64,000 nucleotides of DNA from Burkholderiales bacterium (GCA_003963005.1 RXJW01000081.1:1-64000); one strand, 5' to 3'. Counted from the stretch's first letter, positions 43,982 through 53,224 are shown. Program-made: numbers and translations. The notes: generated from the letters alone by a model not told the origin.

Positions 43982-44539
43982 CTACGGCTGGCCCGTCACC
44001 CGGCTTCGACGGGCCAGCGACGCCGCGACGAACTGGTCGAACGCCATCCACAGCGGCTGAAGCGACGCCTCGCCAGCCCCCAGCAGGGCGAGCGCGTGCA
44101 GGCCTGCTTCCAGGGTTGCGAGCTGGCCAGGACGGTGGGCGGCGCGGATGGCGTAGCGAGACGCCAGCGCCGGCAGGCTCAGCCGCGGCAGTGCCTGCAG
44201 CCACGGGTTGGCCACCAGCAGCCGGCGGCTCTGGCGCCAGCTGCCGTCGAGCAGCACGAGGCACTGGACGTCGCCGGGCCGGGCGGCGGCGGGCGGGACG
44301 CCGGGATACAGCAAGGCACTGCCGGGGCCCGCCACGCCCGGGTCGAACACCTTCCCGCGCAGCAGGCGCACCCGCTGCAGTCCGAGGGCGAGCAGGGTGG
44401 CCGTGTTCTTGGCATGACCGACCTCGGCGGGATGCTGCAGGATCAGCAGCTCGGTGCGGTTCGGCAACGGCGCAGGCAGTATCCCGCACAGGCAGGTGCG
44501 CGCCGGGCGCTCACAGCGCGGGCAGACCGCCCGGGGCAT
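43982..44539 (-). CDS. tapT: DTW-domain tRNA-uridine aminocarboxypropyltransferase
   Basis: A 185-residue DTW-domain enzyme. The N-terminus has the Cys cluster CPRCERPARTCLC, followed by LLILQHPAEVGHAKNTA, the LLDGSWRQ motif in place of DTW, and GQLATLEAGLHAL near the end. TapT adds the acp group of SAM to uridine-47 of tRNA (acp3U). Family length about 180-230. Gene symbol is by family. It is seven bases from the small membrane-protein gene upstream on the same strand. Confidence 0.85.
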   Translation of the reverse strand: MPRAVCPRCERPARTCLCGILPAPLPNRTELLILQHPAEVGHAKNTATLLALGLQRVRLLRGKVFDPGVAGPGSALLYPGVPPAAARPGDVQCLVLLDGSWRQSRRLLVANPWLQALPRLSLPALASRYAIRAAHRPGQLATLEAGLHALALLGAGEASLQPLWMAFDQFVAASLARRSRVTGQP

Positions 44540-44545
44540 GGCCGG

Positions 44546-45124
44546 TCAGTGTGCTGCCGGCGGCGCCACCGTCTGCGGGCTGAGCGTCGACAAGCCGCTG
44601 TCCACGTCGGCCGTGTCGTCCACCACCGGCTGGGCGCGCCGACGCGTGCGGGTGCTGGGCAGCTTCATCTGGCGCTTTTTGGCCCAACGGCCTGCCAGCC
44701 AGACGCCGGCCAAGATGCCGAAGATGTTCAGCGCGCCGAACAGCGGCGCGGCATTGGAAGACAGCAGCAGGCTTTGCAGCGGTGCCGAGTAGGCCCGCGG
44801 CTTCAGCGCAAAGCTGAAGGCGCCGAAGATCAGCCAGCCCGCCCAGGCGGCCCCCACGCCCGACATCATCCAGGCGACGTAGGGCCGATGACGCCGGCGC
44901 TGCGGCCGCAGGGTGAGATAGGCCCAGATCGTGGCGACGACGAACAGGATGAGCATGATGGCCACCGCTTCACCCAGCATCACCTGCAGGCTGTTGCGGC
45001 CGCCGAGCTGCACATAGACCTGCCGCGGCAGGCCCGTGCCGGCGTACTTCATGGCGGCACCCGCCCCAAAGCAGTAGAGCAGGAGCCCGGAAAAGAAGGC
45101 GATGGAGCGGCGGGCAGCTTTCAT
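44546..45124 (-). CDS. Four-helix membrane protein, unknown
   Basis: A 192-residue protein with hydrophobic segments at about 9-24 (IAFFSGLLLYCFGAG), 50-70 (EAVAIMLILFVVATIWAY), 85-105 (VAWMMSGVGAAWAGWLIFG) and 125-145 (APLFGALNIFGILAGVWLAG), then a basic C-terminus (RWAKKRQMKLPSTRTRRRAQ). The start at 45124 is supported by the first helix; 25 upstream residues in frame look non-coding. Family not recognised. It may share a transcript with the DTW gene. Confidence 0.78.
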   Translation of the reverse strand: MKAARRSIAFFSGLLLYCFGAGAAMKYAGTGLPRQVYVQLGGRNSLQVMLGEAVAIMLILFVVATIWAYLTLRPQRRRHRPYVAWMMSGVGAAWAGWLIFGAFSFALKPRAYSAPLQSLLLSSNAAPLFGALNIFGILAGVWLAGRWAKKRQMKLPSTRTRRRAQPVVDDTADVDSGLSTLSPQTVAPPAAH

Positions 45125-45262
45125 GGGGGCGAATTCTGAGGGCTGCCAGCGCTCAGGGATGGGCAGGATTTCCCAATCCGGCCAAAACGAAGCCCGCAAT
45201 CCGGGGGGGCCGGAGGGCGGGCTTGCATCAGGTCAGGACCCGGCACCACCGGGTCGAGGGGG

Positions 45263-45448
45263 TCAACGCTTGCGGTCCAGGCGCATCGCGCGGGCCAGGC
45301 CGCGGCGCTCGCCGCTGTAAAAACCGGTGTCAAAGGCTTCGTGCTTGCGGCCCTTGTCGACCGATTCCGCAGCGCTCCAGGCCAGACCCATCTCGGGGGC
45401 GGGGAGGCGGCGATGTTGCGATTCGTTGCGGGTCTGGATCTTCATCAT
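45263..45448 (-). CDS. Small hypothetical protein (61 aa)
   Basis: A 61-residue basic protein beginning MMKIQTRNESQHRRLP and ending in RGLARAMRLDRKR. The codons show the same G/C-rich third positions as neighbouring genes, and no overlapping gene explains the frame, so I judge it real. No signal or membrane segment. A second ATG at 45445 is possible. It faces the aminopeptidase gene with a 147-base gap. Function unknown. Confidence 0.65.
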   Translation of the reverse strand: MMKIQTRNESQHRRLPAPEMGLAWSAAESVDKGRKHEAFDTGFYSGERRGLARAMRLDRKR

Positions 45449-45595
45449 GGCTCTTTTGCCTGTCTCGCGGCCCGGTGACCGGGGCGATTGGGAGGCTCAA
45501 CGCGGCCACTTTGCCGTCGGTTGACAAGCCGGATCACATTTCTTTGCGAAGCGGGTTTATCGACAATGCGACTTTTTCCGCACCCAGGACCCTCG

Positions 45596-46975
45596 ATGAC
45601 CGTCCATCTCAAGAAGACCCTCCCGGCCAAGGCCACCCCGATCACCGTCGTCGACCGTGCCGCCTTCCAGGCCCTGGCCGCCGGCCTGCCGGACGCCACC
45701 CGCGCCTGGCTGGCCACGGTGGGCTTCGTCGGAGCCGCCGACAGCCACGCCCTGGTGCCGGGGCCGGATGGTCAGCTGGCGCAGGTGTTCGCCGGCGTCG
45801 CCCACGCCGCCCACCCCTTCGCGCTGAGCCACCTGCCGCTGGCGCTGCCCGAGGGCGTCTACAAGCTGGATGACGCCGGCCTGCCCCTGCTGCCGGAAGC
45901 GGCGGCCCTGTCCTGGGAGCTCGGCGGCTACCGGTTCGATCTCTACAAGCCGGCCAAGCGCGCCCCGGCCACGCTCGCACTGAAGGCAGGCGCCGATGCC
46001 GAACGGGGCCTGGCGCTGGCCGCGGCCACCGCCGCGACCCGCGACCTCGTCAACACGCCGGCCGAGCACATGGGCCCGGCGGAGCTGGCCGGCGCGGCCA
46101 AGGCCCTGGCCAAGCAGTACGGCGCCAGCTTCTCCGAAATCGTCGGTGACGCGCTGCTCAAGAAGAACTTCCCCAGCATCCACGCGGTCGGCCGCGCGAG
46201 CATGCGCTCACCTCGCCTGATCGAGGTGACCTGGGGCAACCCCAAGCACCCCAAGCTGGCGCTCGTCGGCAAGGGCGTCTGCTTCGACAGCGGCGGCCTG
46301 AACATCAAGGGCGGCGAAGGCATGCGCCAGATGAAGAAGGACATGGGCGGCGCCGCCAACGCGCTGGGCCTGGCCGGGCTCATCATGGCCTTCAAGCTGC
46401 CGGTGCGGCTGCAGCTGCTGATCCCGGCCGTTGAAAACGCGATCTCGGGCAACGCCTACCGGCCAGGCGACGTCATCAAGACGCGCAAGGGCCTGCATAT
46501 CGAAATCGGCAACACCGATGCCGAAGGTCGCGTGATCCTGTGCGATGCGCTGGCCTACGCCGCCGAGAGCCGGCCCGACCTCGTCATCGACCTGGCCACC
46601 CTGACCGGCGCCGCGCGGGTGGCCCTGGGCGCGCAGTTGCCGGCGCTGTTTGCCAAGCACATGGACACCGCCCGGGATCTCGTCGACCTCGGCCTGAAGC
46701 TGGACGACCCGCTGTGGCACATGCCGCTGTGGGCCCCCTATCACGCCGGCATCGAGAGCTCAATCGGCGACATCGTCAACACCGGCAAGAGCGCGCTGGC
46801 CGGTGCGATCAACGCCGCGCTGTTCCTGGAAGACTTCCTGCCCCGCGAGCAGGACTGGCTGCACATCGACCTGTTCGCCTGGAACGACACGGCCCGCGCC
46901 GGCCGCCCGGTGGGTGGCGAGGCGCAGACCATCCGCACGCTGCTCGCCTACCTGGAGCAGCGCTACGCGGCTTGA
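45596..46975 (+). CDS. Leucyl aminopeptidase family protein (M17)
   Basis: A 459-residue M17 aminopeptidase. The metal-site motifs are LVGKGVCFDSGGLNIK, DMGGAANALG and the signature NTDAEGRVILCDAL; Lys and Asp/Glu ligands are in place. It removes N-terminal residues from peptides with two metal ions. Compared with PepA it has a distinct N-terminal domain, as in the short PepB-like group. The ATG at 45596 has AGGA upstream; one at 45566 is less likely. Its stop abuts that of the convergent ProQ-like gene with no gap (46975/46976). Confidence 0.94.
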   Translation: MTVHLKKTLPAKATPITVVDRAAFQALAAGLPDATRAWLATVGFVGAADSHALVPGPDGQLAQVFAGVAHAAHPFALSHLPLALPEGVYKLDDAGLPLLPEAAALSWELGGYRFDLYKPAKRAPATLALKAGADAERGLALAAATAATRDLVNTPAEHMGPAELAGAAKALAKQYGASFSEIVGDALLKKNFPSIHAVGRASMRSPRLIEVTWGNPKHPKLALVGKGVCFDSGGLNIKGGEGMRQMKKDMGGAANALGLAGLIMAFKLPVRLQLLIPAVENAISGNAYRPGDVIKTRKGLHIEIGNTDAEGRVILCDALAYAAESRPDLVIDLATLTGAARVALGAQLPALFAKHMDTARDLVDLGLKLDDPLWHMPLWAPYHAGIESSIGDIVNTGKSALAGAINAALFLEDFLPREQDWLHIDLFAWNDTARAGRPVGGEAQTIRTLLAYLEQRYAA

Positions 46976-47809
46976 TCAGGCTTCGTCAGGGGCCTTCGGC
47001 GCCTGATCGACAGCGGGCTCGGCCGCTGCGGCCGGGGCGGCTGCAGCCTCACGCGGTGACCTCGGCTGCTGCGGGCCACCCGGCTTGCGGCCAGCCTGCT
47101 GGGGGCCGCCGGGCTTGCGACCCGGCTGCGGCGGACGTCCGCCGTCGCGGCGCTCGCCACGGGGGTCCCGCCGGCCGTCGGCGCCTTGCGGTTGGCGCGG
47201 GCGGCGCGGATCGGGGCGGCGGTCATCGCGACGCACATCGCGCGGCGGCGCGGGCGGCGCCTCGGCGCGTTCCTTGCGGGCGATCTCGAGCAGGCCGGGC
47301 AGTTCCTCGACCGACAGTCCCTTGAGCGCGCAGAAGTTGGCCTCGGTCAGCGTCGTGCGCTCGAAGTCCCAAAGCAGTTGCGCGCGGTTGCGGCGCTGTT
47401 GCACTTCCACCTGCTGGCGTTCCTGCTCGGCCTGCTGGCGCTCCTGCTGCAGGCCCTTGCGGCGGGCGAGCTCCTCGCGCGCGGCGGTGAGGTGCTCCTC
47501 GGTGATGTCGCCGGCGGGCTGGCCGTCGAGGTCGAAGCGGGTCTTGGCCTGCGTCAGCGCAATCAGGTAGCCAGTGCTGCCGGTGTGCCGGCGCAGGAAG
47601 GCGCTGAGCTGGGCCTTGCTGAACTTGCCCGGCGCGCGCTCCTGGATGTCGGCCTGGATGCGCAGCTTGACGGGCTTGGGCTTGCCGGTGAACAGCGCCG
47701 GGAACAGCGCCTTGAGCTCGGCCGTCACGTCGGCCACGGAAGGCGCGGCCGCGGGGGCTGCTGCGTCCGGCGCGGGTGCGGGAGCGGATTCGGGAAGATC
47801 AGAGTTCAT
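46976..47809 (-). CDS. ProQ/FinO-family RNA chaperone
   Basis: A 277-residue protein with a ProQ/FinO domain at about 28-120 (LFPALFTGKPKPVKLRI, then LSAFLRRHTGSTGYLIAL, then RFDLDGQPAGDI). A coiled coil rich in Gln/Glu/Arg follows (EELARRKGLQQERQQAEQ), then a long Arg/Gly/Pro-rich disordered tail with RKPGGPQQ repeats. ProQ proteins bind structured small RNAs and mRNA 3' ends. The coiled coil plus basic tail is a Burkholderiales variant, longer than E. coli ProQ by its tail. Confidence 0.9.
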   Translation of the reverse strand: MNSDLPESAPAPAPDAAAPAAAPSVADVTAELKALFPALFTGKPKPVKLRIQADIQERAPGKFSKAQLSAFLRRHTGSTGYLIALTQAKTRFDLDGQPAGDITEEHLTAAREELARRKGLQQERQQAEQERQQVEVQQRRNRAQLLWDFERTTLTEANFCALKGLSVEELPGLLEIARKERAEAPPAPPRDVRRDDRRPDPRRPRQPQGADGRRDPRGERRDGGRPPQPGRKPGGPQQAGRKPGGPQQPRSPREAAAAPAAAAEPAVDQAPKAPDEA

Positions 47810-47844
47810 GAAGGGGACCGGCTTGCGGGACCGCGGATTGTCGT

Positions 47845-48513
47845 TCAGCCGCCGAACACCTTCTTGAGCAGCGCGCTGCCCGTGCCGACCGGGTCCTGGC
47901 GGATCTTCTTTTCTTCCTCGCCAATGATCCGGTAGAGGCCATCCAGCGCCCGGGCGGTCACGTACTGCTGGATGTTGGCCTCGTCGCCCTTCACGAGGCC
48001 GAAGCCGCCGGCCTTCTTGGCCACGGCGTTGTACTTGTCGGCCAGCGACACCTTCTCGGTGGCCTGGGTCACGATGGGCAGGAACTGCTGCGCCAGCGGC
48101 TCGCGCGTCTTGCCGGCAAAAAACTGGGTGACGGAATCGTCGCCGCCCTTGAGGATCTTGAGGCCGTCTTCCACGCTCATGTCCTTCACGGCCTTGACCA
48201 GCAGCGGCTTGGCCGCCGGCACCGCCGCCTCGGCCGCGCGGTTCATCGCCGTGACGAGTTCCTCCAGCTTCTGGCCCTGGCCGGTGGCCTTGAGCAGCTT
48301 GGCCACGTCCTTGAGGTGGCCGGGCAGCTCGATCTTCACGAGCGGGTTCCCCAGGAAGCCGTCCGGGCGGCCGAGCAGCGACACCGCCGCCTGGGCGCCG
48401 CGCTCCAGGGCCGCGCGGATGCCCGCGTTGGCATCCGTCTCGGTCAGGCCGGCGGCGCGGGCAGGCAGCCCCAGCGCGACGAGCGGCAGGGCGATCAGGG
48501 GGCGGCGTTGCAT
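47845..48513 (-). CDS. DUF4197 secreted protein
   Basis: A 222-residue exported protein with signal peptide MQRRPLIALPLVALGLPARAAG and the DUF4197 body (GIRAALERGAQAAVSLL, SVEDGLKILKGGDDSVTQFF, TREPLAQQFLPIV and ALDGLYRIIGEEEKKIR). Function of the family is unknown. Start at 48513 gives the signal peptide; the longer frame to 48564 is not needed. The ProQ gene follows 35 bases downstream. Divergent from the deacetylase gene across 112 bases. Confidence 0.9.
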   Translation of the reverse strand: MQRRPLIALPLVALGLPARAAGLTETDANAGIRAALERGAQAAVSLLGRPDGFLGNPLVKIELPGHLKDVAKLLKATGQGQKLEELVTAMNRAAEAAVPAAKPLLVKAVKDMSVEDGLKILKGGDDSVTQFFAGKTREPLAQQFLPIVTQATEKVSLADKYNAVAKKAGGFGLVKGDEANIQQYVTARALDGLYRIIGEEEKKIRQDPVGTGSALLKKVFGG

Positions 48514-48625
48514 CGTGGGCTCCATCGGGGCGGAAGCCGCGATCTTGCCACCCGGGCGCCCCACTTGCGTCAGGTCAAGGCGGCGTCAGCCGGGTTTCTT
48601 AAGCTGGCCGCAGGAGACAAGAACC

Positions 48626-49564
48626 ATGCTGCCCGTCTACATCAGTCACCCGGACTGCGCCCGCCACGACATGGGCCCGGGCCACCCCGAATGCCCCGAA
48701 CGCCTGAGCGCCATTGCCGACATGCTGCTGATCCGCGGCCTGCTCGACTACATGGTGCCGCACGACGCGCCGCTGGCGACCGACGCCCAGCTCGCCCGCG
48801 CCCACAGCGCGATGCACGTGAAGCGCGTGCGCGACGCCGCCCCGCGCGAGGGCTATGCCCAGGTCGACCCCGACACCCGCATGAACGCCTTCACCGTGCC
48901 GGCCGCGCTGCGGGCCGCCGGGGCGGCGGTGCTGGCGACGGACCTGGTCCTTGGCGGCGAGGCCCCGGCCGCCTTCTGCGCGGTGCGGCCACCCGGTCAC
49001 CATGCGGAGCACGACGCCGCGATGGGCTTCTGCTTCTTCAACAACGTGGCGGTGGGCATCCGGCATGCGCTGGACGTGCACGGCCTCACGCGTGTCGCGC
49101 TGATCGATTTCGACGTGCACCACGGCAACGGCAGCGAGGACATCCTGGCGGGCGACGAGCGCGTGCTGATGTGCAGCATCTTCGAGACGGGCCTGTACCC
49201 GTTCAACGGGCCGGATGCCCGCTCGCTGAAGGACGCGCCCCACCTGATCAACATCGGCCTGCCGCCGCGCTCCGGCAGCGACGCCTTCCGCGCGGCGGTC
49301 ACCGACCACTGGCTGCCTGCGCTCGACGCCTTCCGGCCCCAGCTCATTTACGTCAGTGCCGGCTTCGATGCCCACCGCGAGGACGACATGGGCAACCTCG
49401 GGCTGGTCGACGCCGACTACGCATGGGTCACGCGCCGGCTGATGGATGTGGCCGAGCGGCACTGCAAAGGCCGCATGATGTCGTGCCTGGAAGGCGGCTA
49501 TGTGCTCAACCCGCTGGCGCGCAGCGTCGCGGCCCATGTCAAGGTGCTGATCGGCGCCGACTAG
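48626..49564 (+). CDS. Histone-deacetylase-family (AcuC/HdaH-like) amidohydrolase
   Basis: A 312-residue zinc amidohydrolase. The motifs are RPPGHHAEHDAAMGFCFFNN (catalytic His pair), DFDVHHGNGSEDI (zinc ligands Asp and His), SAGFDAHREDDMG, and LEGGYVLNPLAR. Such enzymes remove acetyl from protein lysines or polyamines. The closest pattern is class II-like (HdaH/AcuC). An AGGAGAC precedes the ATG. It is 11 bases upstream of a Pat-type acetyltransferase gene on the same strand, so the two look like an opposing pair in one operon. Confidence 0.93.
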   Translation: MLPVYISHPDCARHDMGPGHPECPERLSAIADMLLIRGLLDYMVPHDAPLATDAQLARAHSAMHVKRVRDAAPREGYAQVDPDTRMNAFTVPAALRAAGAAVLATDLVLGGEAPAAFCAVRPPGHHAEHDAAMGFCFFNNVAVGIRHALDVHGLTRVALIDFDVHHGNGSEDILAGDERVLMCSIFETGLYPFNGPDARSLKDAPHLINIGLPPRSGSDAFRAAVTDHWLPALDAFRPQLIYVSAGFDAHREDDMGNLGLVDADYAWVTRRLMDVAERHCKGRMMSCLEGGYVLNPLARSVAAHVKVLIGAD

Positions 49565-49575
49565 AGTCTGCATTC

Positions 49576-52278
49576 ATGGACAACCATTTTCTGACGCCCC
49601 TGTTCATGCCCCGCTCGGTGGTGGTGTTCGCCGGGCCGGACGACGCCGAGCGCCAGACGCGGCAGGCCCGCGTGCTGCGCGCCGCGCTCACTGCGGCGCC
49701 CGGGCCGCATCCGCCGCAGTTCCTGCACGGCGAGACGACCGGCACGCTCGGCGAGCTGGCACGCTCGCGGGCCGACCTGGCCGTCATCGCGCTGCCGGCC
49801 GACGAGATCGCCGCGGCGCTGGAGGTGGCCGGGCGCATCGCCTGCCGCTCGGCGCTGATCATCAGCGACGGCATCGAGCCGGAGCAGGCCGCGCAGCTCA
49901 AGCGCATCGCCCGCCGCGAGGGCGTGCACCTGCTGGGCCCCAACTGCCTGGGCTTCCAGCGCCCGCACCTGCACCTCAACGCCAGCGCGGCCGGGCCGCT
50001 GGCGGCCGAGGGCTCGCTGGCCCTCGTGTCGCAGTCGGGCGCGCTGACGTCGGCCATGCTCGACTGGGCGCAGCAGAACCACGTCGGCTTCAGCCAAGTG
50101 GTGTCGCTGGGCCCGAACGCCGCCGTGGACCTCGCCCAGGTGCTGGACTTCCTGGCCACCGACACCCGCACGCAGAGCATCGTCGTCTACCTCGAAGGCA
50201 TCTCCAGCTCGCGCCGTTTCATGAGCGCCCTGCGCTCGGCTGCGCACGCCAAGCCGGTGGTGGTGCTGAAGGCCGGCCGGCGCAGCGCGGGCAACGAGGC
50301 GGCGCTCACGCACAGCCGCGCCATCGTCGGCAGTGACGATGTCTTCGACGCCGCACTGCGCCGCGCCGGCGCGGTGCGCGTGCGCAGCTTCGTCGAGCTG
50401 TTTTCGGCCGCCAAGTGCCTGGCCGCGCGCTACCGGCCGGTGGGCAAACGCTTGGCCATCATCACGAACGGCGGCGGCCCCGGCGTGCTCGCCGCGGACT
50501 GGGTCAGCGAGATCGGGCTGCAGCTCGGCAAGCTGTCGCACGACGTGGCGCGGGGACTGGCGCCGCAGCTGCCGGCGTTGGCCTCGCTCGCCGACCTCAT
50601 CGACCTGTCCGCAGCCGCCACGCCCGAGCACTTCCAGGCGGCCGTCGAAGTCGCGGCAAAAGACCCGGCGGTGGACGGGCTGCTGGTGGTCTACGCCCCG
50701 CAGATCGGCTCGAACGCGACCGACATCGCCCGCGCCGTGGTCACCGCCAAGGCCGCCACGGCCAAGCCGCTGCTCGGCTGCTGGATGGGCGACGCCTCGG
50801 TGCTGGAGGCGCGCCGTGTGCTCAACGAGGCGGCCATCGCCAACTTCCGCACGCCCGAAGCTGCCGTCGGCGCCTTCGGCAACATCGCGGCGTTCTACGC
50901 CAATCAGCAGCTGCTGCTGCAGACGCCGCCGCCGATGTCCAACCTCGCACAGCCCGATGTCGAGGCCGCACGCCTGCTGATCGAGAGCGTGCTGGCCGAG
51001 CGCCGGCGCACGATGACCGAGATGGAGAGCAAGGCGCTGCTCGCGGCCTTCCACATCCCGGTCACGCAGACGGTGCTGGCACGCAGCGCCAACGAGGCCA
51101 TGATGCTCGCCACGCAGATCGGCTTTCCCGTCGCGCTCAAGATCGACTCGCCCGACATCGCCCACAAGAGCGACGTGCAGGGCGTGGCCCTCAACATCCA
51201 GAGCGGCGCGGCTGCGCGCGACACCTTCAACGAGATGGTGGCGCGCGTAAAGCGGCTGCAGCCGCAGGCCCGCATCAACGGCGTGACGGTGCAGAAGATG
51301 GCCCGTGCCCAGCGCGCCCGCGGCGGCCAGGAGGTGTGCGTCGGGCTCGTCACCGACGAGGCCTTCGGGCCGACCATCGTCTTCGGCGCCGGCGGCACGA
51401 TGATCGAACTCATCGCCGACCGCGCGATGGAACTGCCGCCGCTGAACCAGTTCCTGGCACGCCGGCTGATCGAGCGGGCCCGCGTGGCCGAGGCGCTGAC
51501 CGAGGGTCGCGGCGGCAGCGCCCCGGCGGACCTGGAGGCGCTGGAGCGCGTGCTGCTGCGCGTGAGCGAGATGGTGTGCGAGTTCCCGCAGCTGCGCGAG
51601 ATGGACATCAACCCGCTGATCGTCGACGAGACCGGCGCGGTCGCGGTGGACGCCCGCATCGTGCTGCAACCCGGCCCGCAAAGCGGCATGGCGCGCGCCT
51701 TCGACTACCCGCACCTGGCCATCCTGCCCTACCCGGCGCGCTTCGAGCAGGTCTGGCCGCTGGCCGGCGGCGGCGAGGTGACCGTGCGCCCGGTGCGCCC
51801 GGACGACGCGCAGATGCTGCAGGACCTGGTGCGCGGCTTGAAGCCCGAGAGCCGCTACTTCCGCTTTGCCAGCGCGATCAAGGAGCTGCCACCCGGGCTG
51901 CTTGCGCGCCTGACGCTGATCGACTACGACCGCGAGATGGCGCTGGTGGCCGTCTACTGCGAGCGCACCGCGCGCGACGACGGCGGCTTCGACGAGCGCG
52001 AGCGCATCGTCGGCGTGAGCCGCATCATCACCAACCCCGACCAGACCAGCTGCGAATTCAGCCTGCTCGTGGCCGACGACTTCGGCGGCAAGGGCCTGGG
52101 CTCGCGGCTGATGGAGGGCATCACCGACGCGGCACGCGAGAAGGGCCTGTCGGACATCGAGGGCCTGGTGCTCACGAACAACGCCGACATGCTCAAGCTG
52201 ATGCGCGGCCTCGGGTTCACGGTCAAGCCCTTCCCGGAGGACCCCGACTTCAAGCTCGTGACGCGGGCATTGAACTGA
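49576..52278 (+). CDS. Pat/PatZ-type bifunctional acyl-CoA synthetase/GNAT acetyltransferase
   Basis: A 900-residue multidomain protein: CoA-binding domain (1-130, MPRSVVVFAGPD), succinyl-CoA-ligase-like domain (about 150-440, SLALVSQSGALTSAMLDW), ATP-grasp (about 480-695, ALKIDSPDIAHKSDVQGVAL) and a C-terminal GNAT domain (about 735-900, GGKGLGSRLMEG). The architecture is that of protein acetyltransferase Pat, which acetylates and inactivates acyl-CoA synthetases. His246 in ALTHSRAIVGSD sits where NDP-forming synthetases have the phosphorylated His, so the synthetase half may not be dead; this should be verified by alignment. It follows the deacetylase gene by 11 bases. Confidence 0.92.
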   Translation: MDNHFLTPLFMPRSVVVFAGPDDAERQTRQARVLRAALTAAPGPHPPQFLHGETTGTLGELARSRADLAVIALPADEIAAALEVAGRIACRSALIISDGIEPEQAAQLKRIARREGVHLLGPNCLGFQRPHLHLNASAAGPLAAEGSLALVSQSGALTSAMLDWAQQNHVGFSQVVSLGPNAAVDLAQVLDFLATDTRTQSIVVYLEGISSSRRFMSALRSAAHAKPVVVLKAGRRSAGNEAALTHSRAIVGSDDVFDAALRRAGAVRVRSFVELFSAAKCLAARYRPVGKRLAIITNGGGPGVLAADWVSEIGLQLGKLSHDVARGLAPQLPALASLADLIDLSAAATPEHFQAAVEVAAKDPAVDGLLVVYAPQIGSNATDIARAVVTAKAATAKPLLGCWMGDASVLEARRVLNEAAIANFRTPEAAVGAFGNIAAFYANQQLLLQTPPPMSNLAQPDVEAARLLIESVLAERRRTMTEMESKALLAAFHIPVTQTVLARSANEAMMLATQIGFPVALKIDSPDIAHKSDVQGVALNIQSGAAARDTFNEMVARVKRLQPQARINGVTVQKMARAQRARGGQEVCVGLVTDEAFGPTIVFGAGGTMIELIADRAMELPPLNQFLARRLIERARVAEALTEGRGGSAPADLEALERVLLRVSEMVCEFPQLREMDINPLIVDETGAVAVDARIVLQPGPQSGMARAFDYPHLAILPYPARFEQVWPLAGGGEVTVRPVRPDDAQMLQDLVRGLKPESRYFRFASAIKELPPGLLARLTLIDYDREMALVAVYCERTARDDGGFDERERIVGVSRIITNPDQTSCEFSLLVADDFGGKGLGSRLMEGITDAAREKGLSDIEGLVLTNNADMLKLMRGLGFTVKPFPEDPDFKLVTRALN

Positions 52279-52282
52279 GGCG

Positions 52283-53224
52283 TCAGGGCAGCCGGGCCAG
52301 GCGCTCGGTGAGCAGCGCGAAGAAGCGGTCGGCATCGGCATGCCGCAGCACCTGGGCGTTGGCCGGCAGGCCGGTGACGGCCCACCAGTCGATGACGGTC
52401 ATGCCGCGGGTGAGCTCGCTCTGCGTCTCGATGCGTACGTTGCACTCGCGGCTCGTGAAGAGCTCGGGGCGCAGCAGGAAGGCAATCACGCAGGGGTCGT
52501 GCAGCGGGCCGCCGTCCTGGCCGTACTTGGCCTCGTCGTAGCGCTCGAAGAATTCCATCCATGCCGCCACGACCGCGCCGACGCGGTTGGACAGCGCGCG
52601 GATGGCATCGATGCGCTTCGCCGTCGTGAGCACCTCGTGCGTGACGTCCAGCGGCGCCATCGTGATCGGCACGCCGCTCGTGAACACCTCGTGCGCCGCC
52701 TGCGGGTCGACGTAGATGTTGAACTCGGCCGCCGGCGTCACGTTGCCGCCCTCGAAGAAGCCGCCGCCCATCAGCACGATGCGGCGGATGCGCGCTGCGA
52801 TGTCTGGCGCCCGGCGCAGCGCCAGCGCGATGTTGGTCAGCGGGCCGAGGGGGCACAGGGTGACGGTGCCGGCGGGGCGCTCGCGCAGCGTCTGGATGAG
52901 GAAGTCCACGGCATGGCGCGGGTCGACGGGCAGCGTCGGCTCGGACAGTTCGATGCCGTTCAGGCCGGTGTCGCCGTGCACGTGCTCGGCGGTCACGAGA
53001 GGCACATCCAGCGGCCGGTCCGCACCGGCGCAGACGGGCACGTCGGTGCGGCCGGCCAGCTCCATCACCTTGCGGGCGTTCAGCGTGGTCAGCGACAGCG
53101 GCACGTTGCCGGCGACGGTGGTCACACCGAGCAGTTCCAGCTCGGGCGAGGCGGCGGCCAGCAGGAGGGCGATGGCGTCGTCCTGGCCGGGGTCGGTGTC
53201 GATGATGATGGGCAGGCGGGTCAT
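52283..53224 (-). CDS. Nucleoside hydrolase
   Basis: A 313-residue inosine-uridine nucleoside N-ribohydrolase-type enzyme. The calcium-site motif IIIDTDPGQDDAIALL is at 6-21; VHGDTGLNGIEL and TLCPLGPLTNIALAL follow, with the central MGGGFFEGGNVTPAAEFN and C-terminal HDPCVIAFLL (catalytic-site His). It splits nucleosides into base and ribose. Start ATG at 53224 overlaps the upstream FAH-like gene stop (ATGA). Convergent with the Pat gene, four bases apart. Confidence 0.95.
   Translation of the reverse strand: MTRLPIIIDTDPGQDDAIALLLAAASPELELLGVTTVAGNVPLSLTTLNARKVMELAGRTDVPVCAGADRPLDVPLVTAEHVHGDTGLNGIELSEPTLPVDPRHAVDFLIQTLRERPAGTVTLCPLGPLTNIALALRRAPDIAARIRRIVLMGGGFFEGGNVTPAAEFNIYVDPQAAHEVFTSGVPITMAPLDVTHEVLTTAKRIDAIRALSNRVGAVVAAWMEFFERYDEAKYGQDGGPLHDPCVIAFLLRPELFTSRECNVRIETQSELTRGMTVIDWWAVTGLPANAQVLRHADADRFFALLTERLARLP

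Noticed and set aside
45521-45549. TTGACA at 45521 as promoter for the aminopeptidase gene
   Set aside because: Seventeen bases downstream is TTGCGA, which does not resemble a -10 element; other spacings are no better.
49561-52341. 926-codon antisense open frame opposite the Pat-type gene
   Set aside because: The same GC artefact; the plus frame has all four Pat domains in order.
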